Shown here piece after piece: positions 30,908 through 39,635 of a DNA stretch of 64,000 nucleotides (its first letter is position 1; each line of letters begins with the position of its first letter). The position numbers and the translations under genes were made by a program. The DNA is from Tsuneonella litorea (lineage in GTDB: Bacteria > Pseudomonadota > Alphaproteobacteria > Sphingomonadales > Sphingomonadaceae): assembly GCF_025154015.1 (NCBI RefSeq), contig NZ_JAOAMV010000004.1, forward strand, positions 186,001 to 250,000, given 5' to 3'. The notes beneath the pieces are model-generated. The model saw only the letters and a list, made by a program, of their open reading frames with translations. It was not told where the DNA came from and ran no database searches.

Positions 30908-32770
30908 ATGGCCGACCAGACCAAGCCCGCCGATCCGTTCGCCGGCTTTCTCGACATGCAGGGCGAAACGATGCGCGAGGTATGGGACCAGTTCATGCCC
31001 GCGGGCGCCCCGGTGATGAAGGATTGGGGCGAGATTTCGGCTTGGGGGGAGACCGCGCAGAAGCTGCAGGCCATGTGGCTCGAGTTCCTCGGCGAGAAGT
31101 CCCGCGATGCCACCGGCGGGGCGATGGCGCTCGATCCCGCGCAGTTCATGCTGCTCAGCCAGGGCTGGGCGCAGACCTGGCAGTCGGCGGCGACGCAGGG
31201 GATCGCCGCGCAGCAGAAGTTCTTCGAGGAGGGCATGAAGCTGTGGCAGGGCGTGCTCGGCGGCGCGTTCGCGGAAGGGGATGCAAAGCCCGAGCTGCCG
31301 CGCAAGGACCGGCGGTTCTCCGACCCCGCCTGGCGCAGCCATCCGGCTTTCGCGCTGCTCCACCAGACCTACCTGATGGTGTCGGAGTACATGCTCGACG
31401 CCGCCGAGCGGGTCGAGGGTGTCGACCCCGAGAAGAAGGAGCAGCTCGCCTTCGCCACCCGCGCGCTGGTCGAGGCGATGAGCCCCGACAACTTCCTCGC
31501 CACCAACCCGGTGGTCCTGCAGCGGACGATCGAGACACGGGGCGCCAACCTCGTGAAGGGGCTGCAGCACCTCATCAACGACCTCAAGCGCGGCCAGCTC
31601 ACCCATACCGACGCCGATGCGTTCCGGCTGGGCGAGAACATCGCGACCACGCCGGGCAAGGTCGTCCACGAGGGTCCGCTCTACCAGCTGATCCAGTACA
31701 GCCCGAGCACCGAGACGGTGGCGGAAATCCCGCTGGTGATCTTCCCGCCGTGGATCAACCGGTTCTACATCCTCGACCTCACGCCGAAGAAAAGCTTCAT
31801 CAAGTGGGCGGTCGACCAGGGGCTGACGGTGTTCGTCACCAGCTGGAAATCGGCCGACGCGAGCATGAAGGACGTGGTCTGGGACGACTACATCCGCGCC
31901 GAGATCGAGGCGATCGACGTCATCCGCGCGCGGCTGGGGGTGAAGAGCGTCAACACGATCGGCTACTGCGTGGCCGGTACCACGCTCGCCGCGGCGCTCG
32001 CGATCCTCGCGCGGCGGGGAGAGGCCGACAAGGTCGCTTCGGCCACCTTCTTCACCGCCCAGGTCGATTTCGAGAAGGCGGGCGAGCTCAAGAACTTCAT
32101 CGACGAGGGCCAGCTCGAGATGATCGGCAACCTCTCGCAGGAGGGCTACCTCGACGGGCGATACATGGCCGCCACGTTCAACCTGCTGCGCGGGCGCGAC
32201 CTGATCTGGAACTACGTCGTCAACAACTACCTGCTCGGCGACGACTACCCCGCGTTCGACCTGCTGCACTGGAACGGCGACGTCACCAACCTGCCGGCGA
32301 AGTGGCACGGCGACTACCTGCGCGACCTCTACCGGGGCAACAAGCTGGTGGTGCCCGACGCGCTTGCAGCGGACGGAACTCCGATCGACCTCACCCGGAT
32401 CGAAACCCCGATCTACATCCAGGCGGGCAAGGAAGACCACATCGCCCCCGCCGAAAGCGTCTGGCGAATGACCCGCCACGTGCGTGGGCCCACCACCTTC
32501 GTCCTCGCCGGGTCGGGCCACATCGCCGGCGTGGTCAACCACCCCGACGCGGGCAAGTACCAGTACTGGACCGGCGACAGCAGCGCGCCGAGCCTGGAAA
32601 AATTCATCGCGGGCGCGACCGAGCACCCCGGCAGCTGGTGGCCGCACTGGCGCGCGTGGCTCGCTGAGCGCGGCGGCAAGCAGGTCCCCGCGAACGGCAA
32701 GCGAAAGCCCGGCGGAAAGGGCGATCCGGTGATCGAGGATGCCCCGGGGCGCTACGTCAAGACCCGCTAG
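30908..32770 (+). CDS. phaC: class I polyhydroxyalkanoate synthase
   Basis: A 620-residue PHA synthase of class I length. The lipase-like box GYCVAGTT supplies the nucleophilic cysteine (Cys354); the aspartate (Asp510, in GKEDHIAP) and histidine (His538, in GSGHIAGVVN) complete the triad. The N-terminal domain contains the usual PRKDRRFSDPAW stretch. It polymerises hydroxyacyl-CoA to polyester on granule surfaces. The ATG at 30908 follows the aminotransferase divergently. The phasin gene comes next with its own promoter, so granule-coat and polymerase genes are adjacent but separately controlled. Confidence 0.96.
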   Translation: MADQTKPADPFAGFLDMQGETMREVWDQFMPAGAPVMKDWGEISAWGETAQKLQAMWLEFLGEKSRDATGGAMALDPAQFMLLSQGWAQTWQSAATQGIAAQQKFFEEGMKLWQGVLGGAFAEGDAKPELPRKDRRFSDPAWRSHPAFALLHQTYLMVSEYMLDAAERVEGVDPEKKEQLAFATRALVEAMSPDNFLATNPVVLQRTIETRGANLVKGLQHLINDLKRGQLTHTDADAFRLGENIATTPGKVVHEGPLYQLIQYSPSTETVAEIPLVIFPPWINRFYILDLTPKKSFIKWAVDQGLTVFVTSWKSADASMKDVVWDDYIRAEIEAIDVIRARLGVKSVNTIGYCVAGTTLAAALAILARRGEADKVASATFFTAQVDFEKAGELKNFIDEGQLEMIGNLSQEGYLDGRYMAATFNLLRGRDLIWNYVVNNYLLGDDYPAFDLLHWNGDVTNLPAKWHGDYLRDLYRGNKLVVPDALAADGTPIDLTRIETPIYIQAGKEDHIAPAESVWRMTRHVRGPTTFVLAGSGHIAGVVNHPDAGKYQYWTGDSSAPSLEKFIAGATEHPGSWWPHWRAWLAERGGKQVPANGKRKPGGKGDPVIEDAPGRYVKTR

Positions 32771-32803
32771 GCGATTGAAAACATTGACCTGACGCAGTTA
32801 TGG

Positions 32804-32860
32804 TGCACTGCACAAAAAATCCTTGACTTCGCGGTTGCGATGCCTATTTTGTGCAGTGCA
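32804..32860 (+). promoter_or_regulatory. phasin promoter between two palindromic operators
   Basis: A 14-base perfect inverted repeat (TGCACTGCACAAAA at 32804-32817 and its complement at 32847-32860) encloses a sigma-70-type promoter, TTGACT at 32823-32828 and TATTTT at 32845-32850 with 16 bases between. Each arm is itself a palindrome of the form GTGCA-N-TGCA(C). PhaR repressors of alphaproteobacteria bind TGC-rich sites in front of phasin genes, so this is very likely the PhaR operator; phaR itself is not in this window. Confidence 0.75.
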
Positions 32861-32878
32861 ACATAGGAGCGAAGTCCG

Positions 32879-33709
32879 ATGGCATCTGCTGCCGACACCA
32901 ACGACACCGCCAAGGCCGACGCCGCCGCCGAGAAGGCCTATGCCGACGCCGCCAGCGCCGTGCCCGCCAAGAAGACCGAAACCGCGGTCGTGGCTCTCGA
33001 GCCTGCGCCCGTTCCCGCCAAGATCGATGCCGCCGTCGCGGAAGTGAAGGCGGCGCCGAAGAAGGCCGCCCCGGTCCGCAAGGCGAAGAAGCCGGCGGCG
33101 AAGAAGGTCGTCAAGAAGGCTGCCGCTCCGAAGAAGTCCGTCGCCAAGGCGGCCCCGGCGAAGAAGCCGGTCGCCCGGGCGGCTGCGAAGAAGACCGTCA
33201 AGAACACTGCCACCAAGACCCCCGCGCCGCGCGTTTCCGCGGTCGCCCAGCTCAAGGACAAGATCATGGCCACTGCCAAGAAGACCGATTTCACCGACAC
33301 CCTCAAGACCGCCACCGCCGAAGCGCAGACCAAGGCGAAGGCCGCTTACGACAAGCTCCAGGCCTATGCCGGCGAGATGACCGAATTCACCAAGGGCAAC
33401 ATCGAAGCCGTGGTCGAATCGGGCAAGATCCTCGGTGCCGGCGTGCAGGACATGGCGCGCGGTGAAGTCGAAGCCGCCAAGGGCGCGTTCGAGACCGTCA
33501 CCGCCGATTTGAAGGCGATGGCTGCGGTCAAGAGCCCGGCCGAGCTGTTCAAGCTGCAGGGCGAGATCGCCCGCCGCAACTTCGACGCCGCGGTCGCCCG
33601 CTACTCGAAGAACGCCGAGACCTCGATGAAGCTCGCCAACGACGCCTTCGCGCCGCTGTCGAACCGCGTGAGCCTCGCGGTCGAGAAGGTCTCGAAGGCC
33701 GCCGCGTAA
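32879..33709 (+). CDS. phasin with alanine/lysine-rich N-terminal tail
   Basis: A 276-residue granule-coat protein. The C-terminal part (about 130-276) is a helical phasin domain, including [19 protein letters not shown] and [19 protein letters not shown]. The N-terminal 115 residues are very rich in Ala, Lys and Pro with AKK/PAKK repeats like those of histone H1 or of the PhaF/PhaM phasins that tie granules to the nucleoid. AGGAGC lies nine bases before the ATG. Regulation is by the operator-flanked promoter immediately upstream. DNA binding by the tail is inferred from composition only. Confidence 0.9.
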   Translation: MASAADTNDTAKADAAAEKAYADAASAVPAKKTETAVVALEPAPVPAKIDAAVAEVKAAPKKAAPVRKAKKPAAKKVVKKAAAPKKSVAKAAPAKKPVARAAAKKTVKNTATKTPAPRVSAVAQLKDKIMATAKKTDFTDTLKTATAEAQTKAKAAYDKLQAYAGEMTEFTKGNIEAVVESGKILGAGVQDMARGEVEAAKGAFETVTADLKAMAAVKSPAELFKLQGEIARRNFDAAVARYSKNAETSMKLANDAFAPLSNRVSLAVEKVSKAAA

Positions 33710-33728
33710 GCGACCCCTTTCGCAACAA

Positions 33729-33796
33729 GGCCCGCTTCCTGTCTCGTCGGAAGCGGGTCCACTCAGCGGGCCGGACGGTGCAAGTCGTCCGGCCCG
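33729..33796 (+). terminator. two consecutive stem-loops after the phasin gene
   Basis: A first stem (GGCCCGCTTCC / GGAAGCGGGTC, 33729-33739 and 33749-33759, one G-T pair) and a second, GC-rich stem (CGGGCCGGACG / CGTCCGGCCCG, 33767-33777 and 33786-33796) follow the phasin stop. Neither has a long T run, so they may end or protect the abundant phasin mRNA. Confidence 0.55.
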
Positions 33797-33881
33797 TCTG
33801 GCGTTCGCGGGCCGTTTGCGTGCGCTTAACCGCGTTGCGGCATCTTGCTTGCGCCAGCCGCGATACGATATTGCCACCCCG

Positions 33882-34241
33882 ATGATGATGCCCCTTTCCG
33901 CCGATCCCGTCCGCAACGCCGGACGCGAGGACGATGCCGACACCGGCGACGCGGTGGGCATCGCCACCAAGACGCGCGCCAAGCCGAAGAAGCCAAGCCA
34001 GTACAAGGTGCTGATGCTCAACGACGACTACACCCCGATGGAATTCGTGGTCATGGTGCTCAAGCGGTTCTTCCGGATGGACCTCGAACAGGCGACGCGA
34101 GTCATGCTCCACGTGCACCAGCGCGGCGTGGGGGTGTGCGGGGTGTTCCCCTACGAGGTCGCCGAGACCAAGGTGAACCAGGTGATGGACTTCGCGCGGG
34201 CGAACCAGCACCCGCTCCAGTGCACGCTTGAGAAAGCCTGA
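33882..34241 (+). CDS. clpS: ATP-dependent Clp protease adaptor ClpS
   Basis: A 119-residue ClpS from the first ATG of a run of three. The N-terminal 35 residues are a flexible tail; the core has [24 protein letters not shown], the hydrophobic pocket for N-degron residues, then [25 protein letters not shown] and a closing [10 protein letters not shown]. ClpS delivers N-end-rule substrates to ClpAP. clpA is not next to it; the following genes are lptF and lptG, so clpA must lie elsewhere. Confidence 0.95.
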   Translation: MMMPLSADPVRNAGREDDADTGDAVGIATKTRAKPKKPSQYKVLMLNDDYTPMEFVVMVLKRFFRMDLEQATRVMLHVHQRGVGVCGVFPYEVAETKVNQVMDFARANQHPLQCTLEKA

Positions 34242-34352
34242 AACCAGCCGGCCGAAACCCGCCGGACGCCCGCGCGTTCGACCATGGGGCATGACCGCGG
34301 CGCAATTTGCGGTTAAGGGCGCAGCCCACGACAGACGAGACCGCCCGACCCC

Positions 34353-35594
34353 GTGTTGAACTTCCTCCCCGCGATCGACCGCTACATCCTGCGGCTGACC
34401 ATCGTCCCGATGATCGGGGTGTTCGTGCTCGCGGCCTCGCTGCTGATCCTCGACAAGATGCTGCGGCTGCTCGATTTCGTGGCGGTCCAGGGCGGACCGA
34501 TCGGCGTGGTGTTCAAGATGCTCGCCACGATGATGCCGGAATACGCCAGCCTGGCGATTCCGCTGGGCCTGCTGCTCGGCGTGCTGATGGCGTTCCGCAA
34601 GCTCGCCACCTCGAGCGAGCTCGACGTGATGCGCGCGGTGGGACAGGGCTATGGCCGGCTGCTGCGGGTGCCCTACGCGATCGCGCTGGTGCTGGTGGCG
34701 GTGAACGTCGCGCTGGTGTTCTACGTCCAGCCGGTCAGCCGCTACTGGTACGAACGGCTCGAATACGAGCTCAAGTCGGGCGCGCTCGGCGCGTCGATCA
34801 AGGTCGGCGAATTCACCACGCTCAAGGACCGCATGGCGCTGCGGATCGAGCGCAGCGAGGACGACGGGCGGCGCCTGATGGGCATCTTCGCCCGCGTCGC
34901 CAACGACAAGGGACAGGTCCTTTCGATCTCGGCGCGCGAGGGCGCTTTCCTTGCTACGACCGACAACCCCGACACGATCATCCTGCGGCTGACCGACGGC
35001 ACGATCATCCAGGACATGGGCGGCAAGCAGACCCCGCGCGTGCTCAGCTTCACCCGCCACGACCTGCCGATCGACCTGCCGACCGTCGCCAAGTTCCGCG
35101 CGCGGGCAGGCGGCGAGGATACGCGCGAATTCATCCTGCCCGAGCTGCTGCGGATCGGCTGGGGCGACGCGCCGTCGACCGACCGGGTCGAGCGCATCGG
35201 CAGCCAGGCGAGCTTCAACTTTCGCCTGGTCGAGGTGGTCATGATGTTCCTGATGCCGCTGCTCGCGGTCGCGCTGGCGATCCCGCCCAAGCGATCGACC
35301 AGCGCGCTGGGCGTGTTCGTGTCGATCGTGATGGTGGTCGCCTACCACAAGATCAACCAGTACGCCGAGGACTATGCCTCGCTCGGCCGGGTCGATCCCA
35401 CGCTGGCGCTGTGGCTGCCGTTCGTGCTGTTCGCGGCCTTGATCCTGTGGATGTACTGGCGTGTCGCCTACGTCCCCGGCGGGCAGGCGATCGGCGCGCT
35501 CGAGGCCGTCTTCGCCAAACTGGGCAAGCGGCTCCGCAAGCTCTTTCGCCGCCGCGGAGTGCGCGGCGCGCCCGCGCTGGCGCCAGCCGAGTAG
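34353..35594 (+). CDS. lptF: lipopolysaccharide export permease LptF
   Basis: A 413-residue YjgP/YjgQ family protein read from the GTG at 34353. It has three N-terminal membrane helices (YILRLTIVPMIGVFVLAASL at the start), a large periplasmic beta-jellyroll part in the middle and three C-terminal helices. It begins with the family pattern of an early DRYI(L/V)R stretch. With LptG it forms the membrane channel that, driven by the LptB ATPase, extracts LPS to the LptA bridge. The pair lptF-lptG is contiguous, eight bases apart; lptB is not in the window. Confidence 0.93.
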   Translation: MLNFLPAIDRYILRLTIVPMIGVFVLAASLLILDKMLRLLDFVAVQGGPIGVVFKMLATMMPEYASLAIPLGLLLGVLMAFRKLATSSELDVMRAVGQGYGRLLRVPYAIALVLVAVNVALVFYVQPVSRYWYERLEYELKSGALGASIKVGEFTTLKDRMALRIERSEDDGRRLMGIFARVANDKGQVLSISAREGAFLATTDNPDTIILRLTDGTIIQDMGGKQTPRVLSFTRHDLPIDLPTVAKFRARAGGEDTREFILPELLRIGWGDAPSTDRVERIGSQASFNFRLVEVVMMFLMPLLAVALAIPPKRSTSALGVFVSIVMVVAYHKINQYAEDYASLGRVDPTLALWLPFVLFAALILWMYWRVAYVPGGQAIGALEAVFAKLGKRLRKLFRRRGVRGAPALAPAE

Positions 35595-35602
35595 GAGCCC
35601 CG

Positions 35603-36700
35603 GTGCAGTTCGATTTCTTCCCCTCGCGGACCCTGACGCTCTACCTCGCGAAGATGTTCGTCGTGCGCATCCTGGCAGTGCTGGTGATGCTGGTGCTGGT
35701 CCTCTTGATGCTCGACCTGCTGACCGCGACGGGCAAGATCCTCGCCGTGCCGGGCAACGGCCAGGGCGAGATCTGGACCTACGCCACCTTGCGGATGCCG
35801 CAGCTCGTCGCGCGGTTCCTGCCCTACTCGGTGCTGCTGGCGACGATCATCACGCTCGTCGGCCTCAACCAGAACAGCGAGGTGGTCGCGATGAAGGCCG
35901 CCGGCCTCAGCGCCCACCAGGTACTCGCGCCGCTGCTGCTCACCGCGCTCGTCGTGGGGATCGGCAGCTTCGTCTTCAACGAACGGGTCGTCACCCGCGC
36001 GACCGCGACGCTCAAGGCGTGGGATGCCAACGAATACAAGGCGGTGCCGAAGGATTCGGGCGTGCGCGCCAACGTCTACATCAGCGATGGCGAGGATATC
36101 CTCGCCGCGGGCACCGTCACCGGGGGCGGCGACCGGACAGAACTGACCAACGTTACCTGGTACCGCCGCGCGCCGAGCGGCGCGATCGCCGACCAGGTCC
36201 GCGGCAGCCGCGCGACCTGGACCGGTAACGGGTGGAAGATCGAGGACGCGGTGGGGTTCGAGGTCGCGGGCGCCCGCAGCGTCGACCTCGGCGAAACGGT
36301 GGTCGGCAGTGCGATCACCCCCGAACAGGTCTGGCTGGGCAGCGTCGATCCCGACGCGCAGTCGTTCTGGGACCTGCGCGATTCGATCGCCGCCTACGAG
36401 GCGGCCGGCCGCCGCACCGCGGAGATCCGCTCCAAGTGGTGGCACAAGCTGGTGAGTCCGCTGTCCTCGGTGCTGATGCCCCTCCTGGGAGCGGTGGCCG
36501 CGTTCGGGCTCGCGCGGTCGGGCCAGCTGTTCGTGCGCGCGGTGATCGGCATGGCGCTGGGCTTCGCCTACTTCGTGGTGGACAACGCCGCGCTCGCGAT
36601 GGGCAATTTCGGCGGCTATCCGCCGCTCCTCGCCGCGTGGGCGCCGTTCGTCCTGTTCGCGCTGGTGGGCGAAACCGTGCTGGTGCGCACCGAAGAGTGA
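35603..36700 (+). CDS. lptG: lipopolysaccharide export permease LptG
   Basis: A 365-residue YjgP/YjgQ family protein from the GTG at 35603, with AGGAGCCCCG just before it. Layout is as in LptF: N-terminal helices (SRTLTLYLAKMFVVRILAVL), a helix with NSEVVAMKAAGLSAHQV, a periplasmic domain and C-terminal helices including GFAYFVVDNAALAMGNFG. The stretch SEVVAMKAAG is the coupling-helix motif characteristic of LptG/LptF. Confidence 0.94.
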   Translation: MQFDFFPSRTLTLYLAKMFVVRILAVLVMLVLVLLMLDLLTATGKILAVPGNGQGEIWTYATLRMPQLVARFLPYSVLLATIITLVGLNQNSEVVAMKAAGLSAHQVLAPLLLTALVVGIGSFVFNERVVTRATATLKAWDANEYKAVPKDSGVRANVYISDGEDILAAGTVTGGGDRTELTNVTWYRRAPSGAIADQVRGSRATWTGNGWKIEDAVGFEVAGARSVDLGETVVGSAITPEQVWLGSVDPDAQSFWDLRDSIAAYEAAGRRTAEIRSKWWHKLVSPLSSVLMPLLGAVAAFGLARSGQLFVRAVIGMALGFAYFVVDNAALAMGNFGGYPPLLAAWAPFVLFALVGETVLVRTEE

Positions 36701-36708
36701 ATTGTGGC

Positions 36709-36733
36709 GGAACCTTGGCAGGACTTGGCGGTT
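36709..36733 (+). promoter_or_regulatory. EcfG-type promoter of the small lipoprotein gene
   Basis: GGAAC at 36709-36713 and GGTT at 36730-36733, 16 bases apart, start eight bases after the lptG stop and end 30 bases before the ATG of a small lipoprotein. This matches the consensus of the general stress sigma factor EcfG except for the first base of the -10 element. Confidence 0.6.
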
Positions 36734-36763
36734 GAGCGAGCCACGTAACCTGGAGTTATTGCC

Positions 36764-37066
36764 ATGAAGAAGTTCGCTCTCCCCGCCCTTGCCGCTGCGC
36801 TCGCGCTCGCCGCCTGCGACAGCACGCCCGAAACCGGCGAAGCCGGGGCCGACGTCACCGCCGACGGCGCGGCCACGACCGCCGACGGCGACACCACGGT
36901 CGTCGTCCCCGGCCCGACCGCGACCGAAACGACGGTCGTCGGCGCACCCGCCGACACCAGCGACAAGGTGTCGATCGGGCCCGACGGCATCAAGGCCGAC
37001 GTCGGCGACGCGGACACCCGCGTCCAGGTCGACACGAGCGGCAAGACGGTAACCGTCAAGGACTGA
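36764..37066 (+). CDS. small threonine-rich lipoprotein
   Basis: A 100-residue protein with a lipoprotein signal (MKKFALPALAAALALAAC, cysteine residue 18). The mature part is low in complexity, rich in Thr, Ala, Asp and Gly (DVTADGAATTADGDTTVVV), and ends with a repetitive KVSIGPDGIKADVGD/TRVQVDTSGKTVTVKD pattern. No family is recognised. Promoter and terminator show it is a single-gene unit, probably part of the general stress regulon. Confidence 0.85.
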   Translation: MKKFALPALAAALALAACDSTPETGEAGADVTADGAATTADGDTTVVVPGPTATETTVVGAPADTSDKVSIGPDGIKADVGDADTRVQVDTSGKTVTVKD

Positions 37067-37096
37067 CCGCAGCCGCGCGGCCCTGCCGCCCGCAAA

Positions 37097-38242
37097 TCAG
37101 GGGGTCGCTTCGATCGAAGCGGCCCTTTTTTCGTCCTTGGCCGGAGAGGCGCCGGGCCGGCGCATGGTGCTCGCCGCAATCCGGCCGACCAGCGGCCCCA
37201 TCCCGCGGTAATGCGCGCGGTTGTACGTCCCGCGCGCCTGTTCGTGCGCGGCGAGGCGGCGGTGCGCCTCACCCAGCGCGTGGTAGGGGAGCGACGGGAG
37301 CAGGTGGTGCAGCGCGTGGTACCGCAGGCCCACCGGCGCCCACAAGGCCGCGACGAAGCCCGGCGGCGGCACGTTGACCGTGTCGAGATACTGCGCCGTC
37401 ACGCTCATCGGCTCGCCCTCGTTCTCCCACAGGTGCGCGACGAGCGTGCGCAGCTGGTTGAGCACGGCCACCGCCGAGAACACCGCCAGCGCCACGGCCA
37501 GCGGCCGCCAGCCGATCCACAGCACGCTGGCGATCAGCACGATCGCCCAGATCGCCGCGCCGGTCTCGAGCGCCACGAACCGCCGCCTGTCCTCCGGCGC
37601 GGGCGCGCGGCGCCGGAACATCGGGTTGATGGCGAGCGTGGAGAACCGCGCCCAGTTCATGCGGCGAAGCCGTGGGAACAGCAGGCCCAGCGGGGCCAGC
37701 ACGCCGTAGCGCAGCACCAGCCCGATCGGCGCCAGCAGCGAGACGAGGATGAACGCGGGCAGCGTCCACGGCTTCATCAGCGCCAGCGGCAGGTATTCGG
37801 GGTCCTCCGGCGTGCCGTACCGCTTGCGCGAATGGTGGATCGTGTGCCCGTCCTCGTACATGAAGCTGGGCGTCAGCATCGGAATGCCCACGAGCAGGTT
37901 CCACGCGGTGCGGAACCCCGGCAACGCATCGCGGTGCAGGTGGGTCAGCTCGTGGATGAACAGCAGCGCCCGGTAGAGCGCGAGCGTGGCGACAATCGCC
38001 AGCGCGGCGGTGAGCCACAGCGAATCCGAAACGATCGCCCCGGCGAGCGCGCCGTAACCGACGAGCGCCGATCCCACCATGTCGGGCCAGTAGATCGAAC
38101 CCTTCGCGGTTCCGAGGTCGCGGGTGAGTTCGGCCGCCGCCCGCAGCAGCGCCTTGTCGTCCTCGCTGCGCCCGCCCGAATAGGGCTGCGCGTGCGGCGA
38201 CGGTGCCTTCGGATCGGCCGGGGTGGATGGCGTGGTGGTCAT
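37097..38242 (-). CDS. membrane fatty acid desaturase/hydroxylase
   Basis: A 381-residue protein with several membrane helices and the three histidine boxes of membrane-bound di-iron desaturases: HELTHLH (about residues 97-103), HTIHHS (about 134-139) and ALHHLLP (about 315-321). It inserts a double bond or hydroxyl group into acyl chains, with O2 and an electron donor; the exact substrate (fatty acid, lipid or carotenoid) cannot be told. The N-terminal 40 residues are polar and disordered. Its last 35 bases form, on the other strand, the terminator of the lipoprotein gene. Confidence 0.88.
   Translation of the reverse strand: MTTTPSTPADPKAPSPHAQPYSGGRSEDDKALLRAAAELTRDLGTAKGSIYWPDMVGSALVGYGALAGAIVSDSLWLTAALAIVATLALYRALLFIHELTHLHRDALPGFRTAWNLLVGIPMLTPSFMYEDGHTIHHSRKRYGTPEDPEYLPLALMKPWTLPAFILVSLLAPIGLVLRYGVLAPLGLLFPRLRRMNWARFSTLAINPMFRRRAPAPEDRRRFVALETGAAIWAIVLIASVLWIGWRPLAVALAVFSAVAVLNQLRTLVAHLWENEGEPMSVTAQYLDTVNVPPPGFVAALWAPVGLRYHALHHLLPSLPYHALGEAHRRLAAHEQARGTYNRAHYRGMGPLVGRIAASTMRRPGASPAKDEKRAASIEATP
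37102..37131 (+). terminator. Rho-independent terminator of the small lipoprotein gene
   Basis: GGG-CGCTTCGA / TCGAAGCG-CCC stem with almost no loop beyond the central TCGA-type symmetry, followed by six T residues at 37126-37131 on the plus strand. It lies inside the last codons of the convergent desaturase gene. Confidence 0.75.
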
Positions 38243-38349
38243 AATCTGCTTTTCCGAACCGTGCGCGCGGCCTATCCGGCGGCGCCGACTGTTGCCGCGC
38301 GATAGCGGATTTGCGGCAGATGCGAAATGAACGAGGTCAACAACGCGTC

Positions 38350-39504
38350 ATGCGCCAGATAGAGATCACGCCCGTCGCCAGCAAGCGCGACCGCCGCGAA
38401 TTCGTCGATCTCGCTTATCGATTGAATGGATCGGACCCCAACTGGGTCCCGCCGCTGCGCATGGAGGCGGTCGAACTGGTCACCCCCGGCAAGAACCCGT
38501 TCTTCGACCACGCCGACGTTCAGCTGATGATCGCGCGCGAGAACGGCAAGGCCGTCGGGCGCATCTCGGCGCATATCGACCGTCTCGCGCTCGCCCAGCC
38601 GGCCGAGCAGGGGATGGGTCCGGGCACCGGCAACTGGGGCCTGCTCGAGGCGGAGGACGAAGCGGTCGCCCACGCCCTGATCGCGCGCGCGGAAGACTGG
38701 CTGCGGCAGCGCGGCACGACCCACGTGCTGGCGCCGCTCAGCATGTCGATCTGGGAAGAGCCGGGCCAGCTCGTGCGCGGGCATGACCACCCGCCCACGG
38801 TAATGATGGGCCATCAGCCCCGGCGCTATGCCGACTGGATCGAGAGTGCGGGCGGCTACGAGCCGGCCAAGTCGCTGCTGACCTACGAGCTCGACGTGAC
38901 CCGCCCGTTCCCGCCGCTGATCCAGCGCATCGTCGCCGCCGGAGAGCGCAACGAACGGATCCGCATCCGCAAGGTCGACAAGTCGCGGTTCGAAGAGGAA
39001 GCGCGGCTGATCCTCGAGATTCTCAACGACGCCTGGTCGGACAACTGGGGCTTCGTGCCGTTCACCGAGGCGGAGATCGCCTATGCCGGCAAGAAGTTCA
39101 AACCGATCGTATTCGAGGACCTGATCATGGTCGCCGAGTACGACGGCGAGCCTGTCGCCTTCATGATGACCCTGCCCGACCTCAACGAGGCGATCGCGCC
39201 GCTACGGGGCAGCCTGTTCCCGCTCGGCTGGGCGAAGCTGCTGCTGTGGCTGCGCAAGCCGCAGGTGAAGACGATGCGCGTGCCGCTGATGGGCGTGAAG
39301 AAGAAGCTGCAGTCCTCGCGCATGGCGAGCCAGCTTGCTTTCATGATGATCGAGTACATCCGCCGCGCGGCGATTGACCGCTATGGCGCGACCCGGGGCG
39401 AGATCGGCTGGATCCTCGACGACAACCAGGGAATGGTCGCCATCGCCGACGCGATCGAGAGCCACGTCAACCGCGAATACGTGATCTACCGCAAGCCGCT
39501 GTGA
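38350..39504 (+). CDS. GNAT-like acetyltransferase family protein of unknown function
   Basis: A 384-residue protein resembling the YghO-type group of GNAT-fold proteins common in alphaproteobacteria. It begins MRQIEITPVASKRDRREFVDL with SDPNWVPPLRMEAVELV and FDHADVQLMIARENGKAVGRI, which look like the first strands of a GNAT fold, and ends in a second GNAT-like stretch (GATRGEIGWILDDNQGM). Substrate unknown. The start chosen is the second in-frame ATG, where similarity-like content begins. Confidence 0.75.
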   Translation: MRQIEITPVASKRDRREFVDLAYRLNGSDPNWVPPLRMEAVELVTPGKNPFFDHADVQLMIARENGKAVGRISAHIDRLALAQPAEQGMGPGTGNWGLLEAEDEAVAHALIARAEDWLRQRGTTHVLAPLSMSIWEEPGQLVRGHDHPPTVMMGHQPRRYADWIESAGGYEPAKSLLTYELDVTRPFPPLIQRIVAAGERNERIRIRKVDKSRFEEEARLILEILNDAWSDNWGFVPFTEAEIAYAGKKFKPIVFEDLIMVAEYDGEPVAFMMTLPDLNEAIAPLRGSLFPLGWAKLLLWLRKPQVKTMRVPLMGVKKKLQSSRMASQLAFMMIEYIRRAAIDRYGATRGEIGWILDDNQGMVAIADAIESHVNREYVIYRKPL

Positions 39505-39556
39505 GCCGGGTCGTGTGGCGCCAGCGCCACGCCGCGGCCGCATCGCGCGCGCGGCG

Positions 39557-39582
39557 GGAACCGCGCGGGCCTCTGCTCCGTT
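39557..39582 (+). promoter_or_regulatory. EcfG-type promoter of the second single receiver gene
   Basis: GGAAC at 39557-39561, 17 bases, then CGTT at 39579-39582: an exact match to the general stress response consensus, 54 bases before the GTG of a receiver gene that itself leads into the phyR region. Confidence 0.8.
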
Positions 39583-39635
39583 CGCTGCAGTGACGGGGGC
39601 CGCTTGGGCCGACCCGGCGAGGGAAGCAGGTAAGC

